A DNA stretch of 64,000 nucleotides, taken from contig JAPLCP010000145.1 in NCBI GenBank assembly GCA_026392155.1, positions 1 to 64,000 of the forward strand, written 5' to 3'. Made by a program: the position numbers and the translations under genes. This stretch comes from Armatimonadota bacterium. GTDB lineage: Bacteria; Armatimonadota; Armatimonadia; Armatimonadales; Armatimonadaceae. Below the pieces are notes generated by a model. The model had not been told where the DNA came from, did not search any database, and saw only the letters and a program-made list of their open reading frames with translations. Shown piece after piece: positions 1 to 9,389 of the stretch; the first letter of the stretch is position 1, and each line of letters opens with the position of its first letter.

Positions 1-1526
1 AAAACTAGCCATGCTTTATCATCTCTAGGAGAGAGTAAAACTACTTTTTCAGCAAGTTTTATTGCTTTTTCAAGACGATTATCAAGCTCACGACGATCCA
101 TATAGATATCAATAAGCTGTTGCATCAGCTCTGTTCTACCTTGCGCTTTCTCATCAAGGACAGATAGAGCAGTCTCAAGCTGCAATTCAGCCTCATCTTT
201 TCGTCCCATACGATGCAACTGTTCAGCAAGCTGAAGGCTAAAGACACCGTGATTCTTGGGAGTTTTCTTAATCGCTTCCTGAAGACATATCAATCGTTTT
301 TGGAGCGTCTCTTGAGTTTCAACTATATTGTAGGCATGAATCAGCAGTATTAGATCTTCCACACGTCGCTCAAAGGTAAGCGCTTCAATGAGTTGTAGAT
401 ACTCGGCGTTGCGCTTCTGTCCTCGATACGCTTCGGCAACAGCAAGCTTGGCACGCCGTAGCTTACGTGGCTCTGATGTTTTGGTCGCACGTTGAGCCTG
501 CCGTAACGCACTGGTAAAGTCTCCTTGAAAACCTGCTGCGACTGCATACCAATACGCGCTGTCTGCACTTTCTCCACTTTTCTCAAGGGCTATTGCCGCA
601 AGTAGTGCCGTCGAAAACTGCTGATCAGATGCTGCTATTCGCTCAAATGCATACGCTGCTTTTTTGTAGTCTCCACGACGCATGTACTCATGTCCAATTT
701 TCTCATAGACATCAAGCGCCGACGGATTGATTTTATTGGCTTCCTGCCAAACTCTCAGAGCCTCATCATATTTTTTTTGCTGATTCAGGATCATACCGTA
801 CAGGTAGCGCGCCCCTACAGGATCAGGAGCATTTGGTATAAGTTTCTCCATACAGAGACGAGCACGATCTAAATTTCCCAGCGCAAAATCACATCGTGCA
901 GACAAGCTTAAAGCCCCGACATCGTTAGGGTGCAACTTGATAAATCGTTGAGCTAACTTTTGAGCTTCTTTTTCTTCACCACTTGATAGTAAGGCAAGTA
1001 TAAAACGCTCAAATACAGGTATTTCTTTAATATCGGGATGTGCAGACAGCCAGCTTTTTAAAAGCGAGATAGCCTCATCTGGACGCTCAGCCTCAGTGTA
1101 ACTACCCGCCAGATTCAGTATAGCCTCAGGGTTATGGGGAGCGAGTTCGAGTGCTTTTTTTAACTCAGTAATTGCCTCATCTTCTTGAGCGAGATGACTA
1201 AGAGCCCTGCCTAACGATGGACAGACTTGTTGATCAGAAGCGCCCAGCAGTCGGGCGGACTTGAGATAGCGCTCAGCAGAGAGATAAAAACCATTCTGCT
1301 CTTCTAGGGTTCCTAATTTTAGATACGCCTCGGTATCGGAAACATCCGATTTTATCCGACTCAGCCAGTAGCGTTTCTGAGCTTCTACAGAAGCGGAAAC
1401 AGGAAGAGGAGCAGGCTTACGATGAAGCAAAAAATTGCTCACCGGAAGCACTGCTCCACTCACAACAAGTATCCCCAACAAAAAATACAGACGTGGTTGT
1501 CTCGTTTTAGCTGAGGATTTTTTCAT
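1..1526 (-). CDS. TPR-repeat protein, membrane-anchored (partial, 3' end off the window)
   Basis: The minus-strand frame is open from the ATG at 1526 to the left edge, about 508 codons, so the C terminus is missing. The N terminus (MKKSSAKTRQPRLYFLLGIL...) gives one hydrophobic segment near residues 13-30, suggesting a signal anchor. The rest is helical repeat sequence of TPR type, with recurring patterns such as 'EDEAITELKKALELAPHNPEA' split over several units. It starts 6 nt after the pseudopilin stop, so the two are probably co-transcribed, and no strong Shine-Dalgarno is visible. Base composition is clearly AT-richer than most of the window. The role is unknown; TPR proteins usually scaffold protein contacts. 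Confidence 0.8.
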   Translation of the reverse strand, partial: MKKSSAKTRQPRLYFLLGILVVSGAVLPVSNFLLHRKPAPLPVSASVEAQKRYWLSRIKSDVSDTEAYLKLGTLEEQNGFYLSAERYLKSARLLGASDQQVCPSLGRALSHLAQEDEAITELKKALELAPHNPEAILNLAGSYTEAERPDEAISLLKSWLSAHPDIKEIPVFERFILALLSSGEEKEAQKLAQRFIKLHPNDVGALSLSARCDFALGNLDRARLCMEKLIPNAPDPVGARYLYGMILNQQKKYDEALRVWQEANKINPSALDVYEKIGHEYMRRGDYKKAAYAFERIAASDQQFSTALLAAIALEKSGESADSAYWYAVAAGFQGDFTSALRQAQRATKTSEPRKLRRAKLAVAEAYRGQKRNAEYLQLIEALTFERRVEDLILLIHAYNIVETQETLQKRLICLQEAIKKTPKNHGVFSLQLAEQLHRMGRKDEAELQLETALSVLDEKAQGRTELMQQLIDIYMDRRELDNRLEKAIKLAEKVVLLSPRDDKAWLV

Positions 1527-1532
1527 CGAGAT

Positions 1533-2462
1533 CTACGGAGAGGGCGTGTTGTCGCCACCACGGACACCCGCTTGACCAAAGATATCAAACTCTCCACCCC
1601 AGTCAAGGCGAGTGTCAAAAGCATTTCCTGGACGCCGGGCGATCCGAGTCGCTCCAGGACGAATCCAGAACTGACTGAGTTTAATGGCTTTAGCATGCCC
1701 ATCAAAGTAGATAACGTTACAAAGGCCATTATGGCGTGGAACTGGAACCTTAGTGGGGTTGTCTGCACCTTCCCAACTTAACCGGTTCGGATTCAAGAAG
1801 ATCCCAGCACCTTGCGCACGCTCATACCCTCCAGGTTGCTTATAGCTGTCCGGGTTATTCAAAAAGGCCGTTCTACCCGCACGGGAACCCGCGTTCCAGG
1901 CATCGCCTCCCGTTGAGATAGCCCCCGAGTCTGCGAAGATAACGAGCTCAGCAGGTTTATTGAGCTGAGGCAAAGTCGCGACCGCAGCACCTTCGTTCCC
2001 CGCAGGGCCGCCACCACCCCAAGTAGCCATCGTATCGTTAATACCATAACCCATAACACGGTTGATGCGCTCAGGCGTCTCTAGATCATGACACCAGTCT
2101 GGCCCTTGCGCTTCACTCTGATCAGGGCAAGTCATCACCGCATGGTTCTTGATATAGGGCATGATGATATAGTGCCAGAAACGACGCCAGTCTCGAACCT
2201 GACCATTTTGCGATCCTACTTGTGCATCGGAGTAGTTCATCCAGATAGGAAGCACCGTTTCGTCATAATCCTGCATGTACATCATTAAAGCCGTGCCAAG
2301 CTGCTTGGTATTTGACAGACAAGCAATTGCACGCGCTTTTGCACGGGCTTGAGCAAAAACGGGAAAGAGAATCGCAGCAAGAATCGCGATGATCGCGATC
2401 ACGACAAGAAGTTCGATCAGGGTGAAGCCTGCCTTCTTAGCAAGCTTTGGAGTCATACTCAT
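1533..2462 (-). CDS. Type II secretion/type IV pilin-like protein with DUF1559-type body
   Basis: The product is a 309-aa prepilin. It has a short basic leader ([12 protein letters not shown]) followed by the cleavage/methylation motif [20 protein letters not shown]. The globular part ends with the H-x-G-x-x-N/F-x-D-G-H pattern ('[17 protein letters not shown]') seen in DUF1559 pseudopilins. The start at 2462 is chosen because GGAGG lies 8 nt upstream; a longer reading frame to 2504 has no such site. DUF1559 pilins are greatly expanded in Planctomycetota and Armatimonadota. The gene is divergent from an AraC regulator and followed by a TPR gene. Whether it forms a pilus or a secretion pseudopilus cannot be told. 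Confidence 0.9.
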   Translation of the reverse strand: MSMTPKLAKKAGFTLIELLVVIAIIAILAAILFPVFAQARAKARAIACLSNTKQLGTALMMYMQDYDETVLPIWMNYSDAQVGSQNGQVRDWRRFWHYIIMPYIKNHAVMTCPDQSEAQGPDWCHDLETPERINRVMGYGINDTMATWGGGGPAGNEGAAVATLPQLNKPAELVIFADSGAISTGGDAWNAGSRAGRTAFLNNPDSYKQPGGYERAQGAGIFLNPNRLSWEGADNPTKVPVPRHNGLCNVIYFDGHAKAIKLSQFWIRPGATRIARRPGNAFDTRLDWGGEFDIFGQAGVRGGDNTPSP

Positions 2463-2548
2463 TAAAAAAACCTCCGTGTTCAAAGTTTCAACGGTGATAA
2501 TCAACTGAAGAAAAACCGGTTTATCAGACCAGTTCGACCAAGTATATC

Positions 2549-2578
2549 ACACCCTGTCTTCAGGTGTAGTGGTAGAAT
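2549..2578 (+). promoter_or_regulatory. Candidate operator and -10 for the AraC gene
   Basis: An imperfect dyad (ACACCCTG, tctt, CAGGTGT) lies just before a TAGAAT hexamer at 2573-2578, about 26 nt before the AraC ATG. It sits in the 142-bp divergent spacer shared with the pseudopilin gene, so it could serve autoregulation or control of both genes. No -35 is obvious. This is a visual call only. Confidence 0.3.
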
Positions 2579-2604
2579 AGTACACTCTCATTTTCTTTTT
2601 TACC

Positions 2605-3441
2605 ATGAGCGAAAACCAACAAGCCCTTCGTGAAGTGCAACAAATCGGTGAAGATACCCAAGAGCGCTTGGTGACGATGCAACAGCTCCCTCTGCTCGCA
2701 TTGCATAAGCTGGGGATGGTAGGTCACTCGGATGCCCGGGCGGGTTTTCATTTCGTACGCTCCTGTCCCCACTTCGCTCAGGTGCTTGTCACTTTGGAGG
2801 GTTGTGGTATCGTCCGTGTCAAAGAAAGCTGGCAGGAGCTTAAGCCAGGCATGGCCTATCTGATGCCTACTAGAGCGTTCAGTGCCTACTACGCCCGAGG
2901 AGGCGAGATATGGAGCGTGATCTGGGTGCATATCAATGCGGACACACTGAGCTTTCCCTCACCTGATGCCCAGATTCTGCACCGCGATACTCGCGCACTT
3001 CAATACAGTGTCGAGGGGCTTTTGTACGAAGCGCATGGCCTCGCAGAGCCCGAGCCCCTGGCTGACTGGGTGCGTCTGGTTGCCTGTGAGGTTCGTCGGC
3101 TGGTTAGTGGGACACCGGGAAACGCCATGCGTCTTGCGCCTCTCTGGAGTGATGTCCAGACAAACCTGACGTATCCCTGGACGTGTGAGGAACTGGCAGC
3201 GCGGCTCAATCTCAGCGGGGAGCGCCTGCGAAAGCTCTGCCAGGAGACCGTGGGTACCAGCCCGATGGCCCATGTCACGCAGCTTCGGATGCGCCATGCA
3301 GCCGCGCTCTTGGCCTCGGGAGGCTACAGTGTGACAGAAGTCTCATGTCGCGTCGGCTACGACAACACCCTGGCTTTCTCTACCGCCTTCAAGCGCGTGA
3401 TGGGCACCACGCCCTCGTCGTGTCTGCCCCGGCATCGTTAA
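2605..3441 (+). CDS. AraC-family transcriptional regulator
   Basis: The protein has 278 aa. Residues about 30-150 form an AraC-type N-terminal cupin-like sensor ('LVTLEGCGIVRVKESWQELKPGMAYLMP'). The C-terminal about 100 residues hold two helix-turn-helix motifs, the first at 'WTCEELAARLNLSGERLRKL' and the second ending in 'VTEVSCRVGYDNTLAFSTAFKRVMGTTPSS'. This matches the AraC signature. It is divergent from the DUF1559 pseudopilin, an arrangement that suggests regulation of that gene or of a nearby sugar-responsive function. The inducer is unknown. The start at 2605 has no good Shine-Dalgarno, but the reading frame begins with typical N-terminal sequence. Confidence 0.9.
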   Translation: MSENQQALREVQQIGEDTQERLVTMQQLPLLALHKLGMVGHSDARAGFHFVRSCPHFAQVLVTLEGCGIVRVKESWQELKPGMAYLMPTRAFSAYYARGGEIWSVIWVHINADTLSFPSPDAQILHRDTRALQYSVEGLLYEAHGLAEPEPLADWVRLVACEVRRLVSGTPGNAMRLAPLWSDVQTNLTYPWTCEELAARLNLSGERLRKLCQETVGTSPMAHVTQLRMRHAAALLASGGYSVTEVSCRVGYDNTLAFSTAFKRVMGTTPSSCLPRHR

Positions 3442-3609
3442 CCATCTAGCACCAGCCGCACCTAGCATCAAAACGGCAGAAGCTGTGAGGGCTTTTTTCT
3501 GCGCCCAAATTGCGTTTTCGGAGATGGACAGCTCGTGAAGGAGTGGCGGCGATACGCTGAGGCCCGGTTTCTTGCTCCGGCCCTGCAAACTTGGTTTGGG
3601 TTGCAGGCT

Positions 3610-4359
3610 TTACGCGGCGTAGATCGTGTCGCGGTTTTGGAGGTGGCCTTTGAGGATTTTTCGTGAGACAGGCAGCTTGCCGTCTACCACACCAAGCGCT
3701 TTGTCCATGGCGATAAACTTCTCGGCGTTCTGTGGGCTTTTCTCCCCGATAACCACGCCCTGTGTGTAGAGCACGTGATCGAAGTCCTCGCGCGGGTGCA
3801 CCACGCCGTCGTGGATGTGCAGAGTCGGGAAGAAGAGGGAGCGGCCCATACGGTTATCGAACTCAAAGGCCATCGGGTGCACACTGGCGCCGTTTTTTGC
3901 CGCCGCCTTGAGCTGAAAGACCGCAAAGCCGTAGCGCCGGTAGCTGGGCACCTGATCCCAGGTCTCCATGGGCAGGACAAAGCGTGGATCGAGCCGGGCA
4001 AAATCGGCGATCGTCGGCACAAAGCTCGCCACAAAGTCCCCCACTTCGGCAACGGGCAGAGGCTCAGGCAGCGCCGACGTTGGAACGGGGAGATTGCCTG
4101 CCCCAAAGCCACCACGGCTTGCTTTTGGAGCCGGGAAGCCTTTCTTGAGATCGTCGAAGAAGCTAGCGTACTCTTTGAGATTGACAAAGCGCACCGCATC
4201 GGGCTTGCCTTGCACTACGGGAATCGGCAAGATCATCGCGACAGGCTTTGGCGCCTTCCAGTTCATCTGATAGACCACAAACTGGCTTCCCTTGCCCGTC
4301 AGTCGCGCAAAAATCCGCGTATTGGTCACGCTCTCCACCGCACCAGAAAAACAACACAT
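3610..4359 (-). CDS. Conserved hypothetical protein (249 aa)
   Basis: The start at 4359 is set by a GGAGG site 9 nt upstream; the frame stays open further but that part is just antisense to hisI. The N terminus 'MCCFSGAVESVTNTRIFARLTGKGSQFVVYQM' and the later 'HPMAFEFDNRMGRSLFFPTLHIHDG' resemble a widely scattered uncharacterised family that I recall only as hypothetical proteins. There is no signal peptide or membrane segment. Two His-rich strings (HPMAFEF, FPTLHIHDG) could be ligand or metal sites, but that is guesswork. It lies 46 nt after hisI on the same strand. Confidence 0.8.
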   Translation of the reverse strand: MCCFSGAVESVTNTRIFARLTGKGSQFVVYQMNWKAPKPVAMILPIPVVQGKPDAVRFVNLKEYASFFDDLKKGFPAPKASRGGFGAGNLPVPTSALPEPLPVAEVGDFVASFVPTIADFARLDPRFVLPMETWDQVPSYRRYGFAVFQLKAAAKNGASVHPMAFEFDNRMGRSLFFPTLHIHDGVVHPREDFDHVLYTQGVVIGEKSPQNAEKFIAMDKALGVVDGKLPVSRKILKGHLQNRDTIYAA

Positions 4360-4405
4360 AAGATAAGTCCTCCAGTGCGTTGGACTCACCATGAGGCGGG
4401 AGGCT

Positions 4406-4813
4406 TCACTTCTTGCCGTAGAGGGCTTCGGGGTCGGTGAGGACGGGCGCGATCTCGACCCACTCGCCACTTTCACCCCTTTCACCACTTTCTTGGGCTT
4501 CGCGGTAGTAGCAGGACTCATGGCCGGTATGGCAGGTGGGACCGATAGGCTCTGCGAGGATGAGTAGCGAGTTATTCTCACAGTTGACGCGCACGGAGCG
4601 CACTTGCAGAAACATCCCGCTGGTCTCGCCCTTGAGCCAGAACTTCTGGCGGGAGCGGCTCCAGAAACACACCTTGCCCTCGCTCACGGTGCGCAGGAGC
4701 GAGTCGCGGTTCATAAAGCCCAGCATCAGGACGGTCTGGTTGTTCACATCTTGGACAATCGCCGGGATCAGCCCGTTTTCGTCGAACTTGAGGGTGTCAA
4801 TGGGAAAGCTCAT
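4406..4813 (-). CDS. hisI: Phosphoribosyl-AMP cyclohydrolase
   Basis: The 135-aa protein opens the adenine ring of PR-AMP in histidine synthesis and is cytoplasmic. The family signatures are clear: 'VLMLGFMNRDSLLRTVSEGKVCFWSRSRQKFWLKGETSG' and the metal-binding 'PTCHTGHESCYY' near residues 90-101. It is the stand-alone cyclohydrolase, without the HisE pyrophosphatase domain. The ATG overlaps the stop of the preceding gene by 4 nt (ATGA), so translation is probably coupled. hisF is 1.8 kb upstream and hisG is at 41 kb, so the pathway is scattered in this genome. Confidence 0.96.
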   Translation of the reverse strand: MSFPIDTLKFDENGLIPAIVQDVNNQTVLMLGFMNRDSLLRTVSEGKVCFWSRSRQKFWLKGETSGMFLQVRSVRVNCENNSLLILAEPIGPTCHTGHESCYYREAQESGERGESGEWVEIAPVLTDPEALYGKK

Positions 4814-5379
4814 GCGTTTTTCTTACGTTCCGGGAGGTTGCGGGGCTGGCGGCGTGCGACCAGCCAGAGTGCTTCGTCGTAGCCATCGCCAAAGTCGACG
4901 CGGGTGATGTCGCGGCAGGAGAATTTCTGAATCTCTCCCCACTCTGCCCCACGTGAGACCGCCTGAAAGTGTACCTTCTTTTTACCAAAGCCCACCACAC
5001 GCCCAATGTGAAACGAGCTGCTGTTTTTCTCTTGAAACACTTCTAGTAGGGGAAAGTGCGCCCCCACCGATGAGAGCAGGCCAGGGATGTCAAGAAGTAG
5101 TAAGTCTGGCTGAGGCTTGGGACGCTCCCTGAGCAGCTTGAGCGCAACGGGAGCGAAGGTCTCGTCTTCCACACACTCCTCGATATCTTTGATGCGAATG
5201 GCCGTGTAGCCGTTGAGCCGCATCGTGCCCGCGTTCAGCACATGGAGCAGCACTAGGGTCTCCGAGGCTCCCACCACAAAACCACGCCAAGGCCGCGTGT
5301 CACAGCCACGCCGGAGCCAGATCAGGCTCTCAGTGGTATAGGCCAGCTCTAGCGAACGAATGATCTCACTGCGTTTCAT
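4810..5379 (-). CDS. Hypothetical protein upstream of hisI
   Basis: The protein has 189 aa and begins at an ATG with a strong AGGAGG 8 nt upstream. It is soluble. The N-terminal half holds a beta-rich stretch ('WRGFVVGASETLVLLHVLNAGTMRLNGYTAIRIKDIEECV') reminiscent of an Sm/WYL-like small barrel, repeated loosely near residues 120-165 ('FHIGRVVGFGKKKVHFQAVS...FSCRDITRVDFGDGY'). That suggests two related beta domains. I do not recognise the family. It overlaps hisI by 4 nt, so the two form one transcription unit. Confidence 0.8.
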   Translation of the reverse strand: MKRSEIIRSLELAYTTESLIWLRRGCDTRPWRGFVVGASETLVLLHVLNAGTMRLNGYTAIRIKDIEECVEDETFAPVALKLLRERPKPQPDLLLLDIPGLLSSVGAHFPLLEVFQEKNSSSFHIGRVVGFGKKKVHFQAVSRGAEWGEIQKFSCRDITRVDFGDGYDEALWLVARRQPRNLPERKKNA

Positions 5380-5414
5380 GATACGAACCTCCTACTCTCT
5401 TTATCGCACACAGA

Positions 5415-6623
5415 CTAGGGCAAATTAAAACACGCCGCCTGATTGCCACCCATCCACCGCGCGGCAATAGAAATCGCCTGCTTCTCGGTGAGGAGCGCTT
5501 CGTCCACTTCGGCTTGCAGCGCCCGTGTCAGCCACGTTCGCGCCTGGAACGCGTAGCTCACGCTGGCATTGGGCCAGAACGAGTCGCCGCCAAAGGCAAA
5601 GAGCTTGTTGGCCGGAACCGCATGAACCGCGTGGCGGACAAAATCACGCGTGGCGTACGGGTCAATACTCCAGGCCCAGCACAAATCCAGGAAAACATTG
5701 GGAAAGTGCTTGGCCAGTGCAATCTGCTCATGGCCGTAGGGGTAGCTGGTATGCATCAGGACAAATCGCGCCTTTGGGTAGGCCCGCAGAAGCCCCGTCA
5801 GCAACCCCGAGGGGACGCGCTCAATCGGCATGTAGCTGTGGCCTGCGTAGTAGCCCGTGTGGATTTTTACGGGAAGCTCGTGGCGAGTCGCCTCCTCGAT
5901 ACACCGCGCAAACATCCAGTCGCCCAGCGCGAGTTTTTCTGCCTCTGTTGGTTCGGGCTTGCCCAAAAGCGGCGCAATCTCGCTGTCGGTACGCTCCTGC
6001 CAGAGTAGAGTCCGGTTGTAAGCGTGCTGGCTCTTGATCGCGATCGCCTTGGGTGCCCACTGCGCGAAGCCCTTTCCGATATGCTCCCGAACAGCCTCAG
6101 GAGTGGTGCAACACTCGGGGATATTACCCTGTACTAGCCCGACCACGCTGATATCGTACTGGAAGAACCCATCGGCGCTGGGCGCGCACTCCCAGCGAAA
6201 ATCATCTATCTGAACATAGGAAAGATTGGCAACATCTCTCAGAAGCCGCAGTCGCTCGCCGGGTTTGCGAAAGCCTTCGGTAATCTTCTGCGCCGCCTCC
6301 AGCGCTTCGGGGACAAGCTCCTCCAGCCCATAGACCCGCTTTGCCGTCAGCCGCACCGCCTCGCCGTAGCCCGTGTGCTGGATCGCCTCCCAGGCATCAC
6401 GAACGCCTAAGAAGCGCCCTGGCAGATCGGGGTCATTGAGATCAATCAGGCGTTTGAGTGCTTCTGGACTTGCGCCCGCGACGGCAAGATCGGCCCGCGT
6501 GTAGTGGTCGAAGAGATCCTCTAAAACATCGGGGCCACCGGCGAGAAACTTTTCCTCGGGGTAGAGATGCTCGTGCGTATCCGCCAGCGTCGTCGTGGCT
6601 ATAAAAGCAGCTAGATCAGTCAT
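5415..6623 (-). CDS. Amidohydrolase-superfamily protein
   Basis: The protein has 402 aa with the metal-dependent TIM-barrel hydrolase layout. It has a D-T-H-E-H motif near residues 16-20 ('LADTHEHLYPEE'), a strand-end 'VKIHTGYY' His, 'VLMHTSYP' and a late Asp in 'FAFGGDSFW'. This pattern fits the amidohydrolase_2 branch, which includes decarboxylases and uronate isomerase-like enzymes. The substrate cannot be inferred. A GAGGAAAA site lies about 8 nt before the start. It stands between the hisI group and hisF without overlap. Confidence 0.85.
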   Translation of the reverse strand: MTDLAAFIATTTLADTHEHLYPEEKFLAGGPDVLEDLFDHYTRADLAVAGASPEALKRLIDLNDPDLPGRFLGVRDAWEAIQHTGYGEAVRLTAKRVYGLEELVPEALEAAQKITEGFRKPGERLRLLRDVANLSYVQIDDFRWECAPSADGFFQYDISVVGLVQGNIPECCTTPEAVREHIGKGFAQWAPKAIAIKSQHAYNRTLLWQERTDSEIAPLLGKPEPTEAEKLALGDWMFARCIEEATRHELPVKIHTGYYAGHSYMPIERVPSGLLTGLLRAYPKARFVLMHTSYPYGHEQIALAKHFPNVFLDLCWAWSIDPYATRDFVRHAVHAVPANKLFAFGGDSFWPNASVSYAFQARTWLTRALQAEVDEALLTEKQAISIAARWMGGNQAACFNLP

Positions 6624-6659
6624 GGGATTTTCCTCGTTTCAGCCGGCGAAAAAAATATT

Positions 6660-7427
6660 TTACAGCTTTCGAACAGCGACGCCATTTTCGGCGAGATAGT
6701 CCTTGAGCTGCCCGACGGTGTACTCGCCGTAGTGGAGCATGGAGGCCAGTAAGACCGCGTCGGCGCGGCCTTCGGTGACGGCTTCGACGAGGTGCTGCGG
6801 GGTTCCGGCTCCGCCTGAGGCGATGATGGGAATGGAGACGAGCTCAGAGACGGCGCGGGTGAGGGGAAGGTCGTAGCCCGTCTTCATGCCATCGGCGTCC
6901 ATTGAGGTGAGTAATATCTCGCCCGCACCGAGCTTTGCGACTTTTTCGGCCCACTCTAGCGCGTCTATGCCGGTCGGGGTGCGCCCACCGTGGGAGTGCA
7001 CCTCCCAGCCGGACTTCGTGTTGCCGGTCTTTTTCGGGTCAATGGCAACCACGATGCACTGGCTCCCGAAGCGCTCGCTGGCTTCTCGGATCAAGTCAGG
7101 GTTCTTGAGCGCGGCAGAGTTGATCGAGACCTTATCGGCCCCCGTGGCGACCATGCGCCGTACATCCTCCACGCACGTAATCCCACCCCCGACCGTGAAG
7201 GGGATAAAGACCTGCTCGGCGACGCGGCTGGCCAGCTCAAAAATTAAGCTACGCTTGTCCGACGAGGCCGTAATATCCAAAAACACCAGCTCGTCAGCTC
7301 CTTGGGCATCGTAGCGTGCAGCCAGCTCCACCGGGTCACCCGCATCGCGCAGGCCTAAGAAGTTCACGCCTTTTACAACGCGGCCCTCTTTAATATCAAG
7401 ACAGGGAATGATCCGGCGGGTAAGCAT
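6660..7427 (-). CDS. hisF: Imidazole glycerol phosphate synthase cyclase subunit
   Basis: The 255-aa (beta/alpha)8 enzyme uses ammonia from HisH to make imidazole glycerol phosphate and AICAR. The start at 7427 ([23 protein letters not shown]) matches the usual HisF N terminus; a longer frame upstream is not conserved. Catalytic Asp residues are present in 'IIPCLDI' and '[15 protein letters not shown]', as are the phosphate loops 'VGGGI' and 'IASGGAG'. A TAGAAT hexamer ends 7 nt before the ATG and no Shine-Dalgarno is seen, so a leaderless mRNA is likely. hisH is not in the window. Confidence 0.96.
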   Translation of the reverse strand: MLTRRIIPCLDIKEGRVVKGVNFLGLRDAGDPVELAARYDAQGADELVFLDITASSDKRSLIFELASRVAEQVFIPFTVGGGITCVEDVRRMVATGADKVSINSAALKNPDLIREASERFGSQCIVVAIDPKKTGNTKSGWEVHSHGGRTPTGIDALEWAEKVAKLGAGEILLTSMDADGMKTGYDLPLTRAVSELVSIPIIASGGAGTPQHLVEAVTEGRADAVLLASMLHYGEYTVGQLKDYLAENGVAVRKL

Positions 7428-7434
7428 GACTTTT

Positions 7435-7440
7435 ATTCTA
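7435..7440 (-). promoter_or_regulatory. TAGAAT -10 of hisF, 7 nt before ATG
   Basis: The hexamer lies at a distance that would place the transcription start at or next to the A of the start codon. No Shine-Dalgarno is present. Confidence 0.45.
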
Positions 7441-7556
7441 TCGCGCACCAATTCATACTTTACTAATCTTTCCATGTGAGACTGTTTTTGAGATGCTCGT
7501 CCCCGCATAGATGGCAATAAGAGCGTTGCAACCTTTTTAAGGAGACTCAAAATCAG

Positions 7557-7760
7557 ATGAAGAGAAACTTACTGCAAATCACGATCCTGGCACTTGTTGT
7601 CTGGGACTTGACCGCTCGTCCCGCCCATGCCTATCTCGATCCTGGAATCGGAAGCCATGCATTTCAAGTCGCGCTGGCAGGCTTATTTGGCGGACTGTTT
7701 GCTCTAAAAGCCTTGGCTCAGGGACTCTTGCTGCGACTACGAGCCTGGCGGCGAAAGTAA
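7557..7760 (+). CDS. Small YLDPG-motif membrane protein
   Basis: The 67-aa protein has a signal peptide or first membrane helix ([18 protein letters not shown]...HA), then the motif '[13 protein letters not shown]', a second hydrophobic helix (residues about 38-57) and a basic tail. Small proteins with A-Y-L/I-D-P-G-x-G-S are, from memory, recurrent neighbours of sulfatase-fold membrane enzymes, as here: the next gene starts 3 nt later. AAGGAGA lies upstream of the ATG. It is probably a partner or chaperone of the enzyme in the membrane, but this is inference from the pairing. Confidence 0.85.
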   Translation: MKRNLLQITILALVVWDLTARPAHAYLDPGIGSHAFQVALAGLFGGLFALKALAQGLLLRLRAWRRK

Positions 7761-7763
7761 CGG

Positions 7764-9365
7764 ATGCGGCGGCGACTCTGGCGAGGCACCACTCTCGTCT
7801 TTGGACCGCTCTGTGCACTGCTCTACCCGGTATTGGGGACGTGGAGTCAAAATGGGACAGAGCTTGCGGGCAACAGCCTCCTGCGACCTTTACTGGTAGG
7901 ACTACTCCTAACACTGGGTCTTGGGGGCTTTTTTTGGGTCACGACAAGGCGCAATCCAGAGCGAGCCGCTACTTTAACCGCTACGATTCTTCTCCTCTTC
8001 TTTAGCCACGATCTTGTGCTTGCCTGGGTTGCCCCTGAAGTTCGGGACTTTCTCAAGTTACTTTTCCCCCATCAAACACCCGCTATCGAAGCCCCTTGGG
8101 TGGACATTAGCCTCTTGTTGACTCTCTCTCTGGTAGTGCTTGGTGTCTTTTATCGGGTTCGTGATGCTGCAAAACTCTTGACGCGCGCGACGTTTTTCAG
8201 CGGTGTCTTACTAGGCTCGCTCGTGCCCAGCCTGGTTCGACTGGCGAAAGTTCCTCGCGCTTCCCTTCCCACAGCAAGCAGCTCCGTGACCGCCATGCCG
8301 ACGCAGCCCCTTCCCTCTAGCACACTCCCTGACCTCATCTGTATCGTTCTAGATGGCTACGGTCGTCAGGACGTGCTCCAGAGGCTCTATGGTCTCGATA
8401 ATGCGCCTTTTTTACAGGAGCTAGAGAAGCGCGGCTTCTTTATCGCCCGAAAGAGCCGTGCTAACTATATCCAGACTCCCCTAGCGCTCTCGTCGGCCTT
8501 TAACCTTGACTACATCACCCCTCCTGCAAGATCTTATGAACATGACACGTTTTTCAGCCAGGAGTCGCTTGATAAAAATCGGATTCGCGCTCTTTTGAAG
8601 CCAAAAGGATTCTTGTTTATCTCTGTCCCAACCGGCGTTGTCCAGACCCAAACTCCCACCGCGGATCGTCTTTTTGAGCAAGTCACACCGCGGGGCTTTC
8701 GCCTGACGGACACAGAGCGAATGCTACTTTTACGCACGCCACTGGGCTTCTTACTCCGGTTTGAGCGCACCGCCTTCGACGATCACCGGAGCCGCTTGCT
8801 CAGTGCACTAGACACCAACCTGCCTGCCGCTGCCGCGCTCGCGCAGCCGAAGTTCATCTTCGCCCATATCCTGGCTCCCCATCCGCCGTTTGTCTTTGGC
8901 CCAAAAGGCGAGCCCCGCTACCCAGCCGGCGAGAGTTTTACCATCGGCGATGCCACTGACTATACGCACCGTGGGCCAGAGAAAAACTACCGCCAAGGCT
9001 ACGCCGACCAGCTCGTCTATCTCAATCAAAAAGTCTTGGAGGCTCTGGATACGATCCAGAAAAACGCCACGCGCCCCACAGTGATTGTTCTGATGGGCGA
9101 CCACGGACCGCGCATGAAGACCGACTGGCAGTCGCTGGCCAACACCGATATTAACGAAGTATTCTATAACCTGATGGCTGTTGCCACGCCCGACGGGAAA
9201 GCCAAGGAGCTACTGGGCGAGTCGGTGACCCCCATCAATATTTTTCGTCTTGTGCTCACGCGCTACTTCGGTCAAAATCTTCCCCGCCTGTCCGATCAGA
9301 GCTACTACTCCACCCTCGAAAAACCCTATGCCTTCACCGGTGTCACGCCACAACTAGGAAATTAG
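7764..9365 (+). CDS. Membrane-anchored sulfatase-fold hydrolase/transferase
   Basis: The protein has 533 aa. The N-terminal about 170 residues form four or five membrane helices. The rest is an alkaline phosphatase/sulfatase-superfamily domain: 'PDLICIVLDGYGR' (metal Asp), 'NYIQTPLALSSAFNLDYI' (candidate Thr/Ser nucleophile), 'LAPHPPFVFG' and 'IVLMGDHGPR' (metal Asp-His). This layout is shared by LTA-synthase-like and phosphoethanolamine-transferase-like enzymes. There is no classical C-x-P-x-R formylglycine motif, so it is probably not a true sulfatase. It follows the YLDPG protein by 3 nt and precedes a DUF3472 gene, which suggests envelope or polysaccharide modification. Confidence 0.85.
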   Translation: MRRRLWRGTTLVFGPLCALLYPVLGTWSQNGTELAGNSLLRPLLVGLLLTLGLGGFFWVTTRRNPERAATLTATILLLFFSHDLVLAWVAPEVRDFLKLLFPHQTPAIEAPWVDISLLLTLSLVVLGVFYRVRDAAKLLTRATFFSGVLLGSLVPSLVRLAKVPRASLPTASSSVTAMPTQPLPSSTLPDLICIVLDGYGRQDVLQRLYGLDNAPFLQELEKRGFFIARKSRANYIQTPLALSSAFNLDYITPPARSYEHDTFFSQESLDKNRIRALLKPKGFLFISVPTGVVQTQTPTADRLFEQVTPRGFRLTDTERMLLLRTPLGFLLRFERTAFDDHRSRLLSALDTNLPAAAALAQPKFIFAHILAPHPPFVFGPKGEPRYPAGESFTIGDATDYTHRGPEKNYRQGYADQLVYLNQKVLEALDTIQKNATRPTVIVLMGDHGPRMKTDWQSLANTDINEVFYNLMAVATPDGKAKELLGESVTPINIFRLVLTRYFGQNLPRLSDQSYYSTLEKPYAFTGVTPQLGN

Positions 9366-9389
9366 CCCCTGGGTGGTGAAAAAGAAGGC

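Noticed and set aside
3582-3607. 7-bp hairpin after the AraC gene
   Set aside because: CCTGCAA/TTGCAGG around 12 nt could be a weak bidirectional terminator, but it lacks a T-run on either strand and is short.
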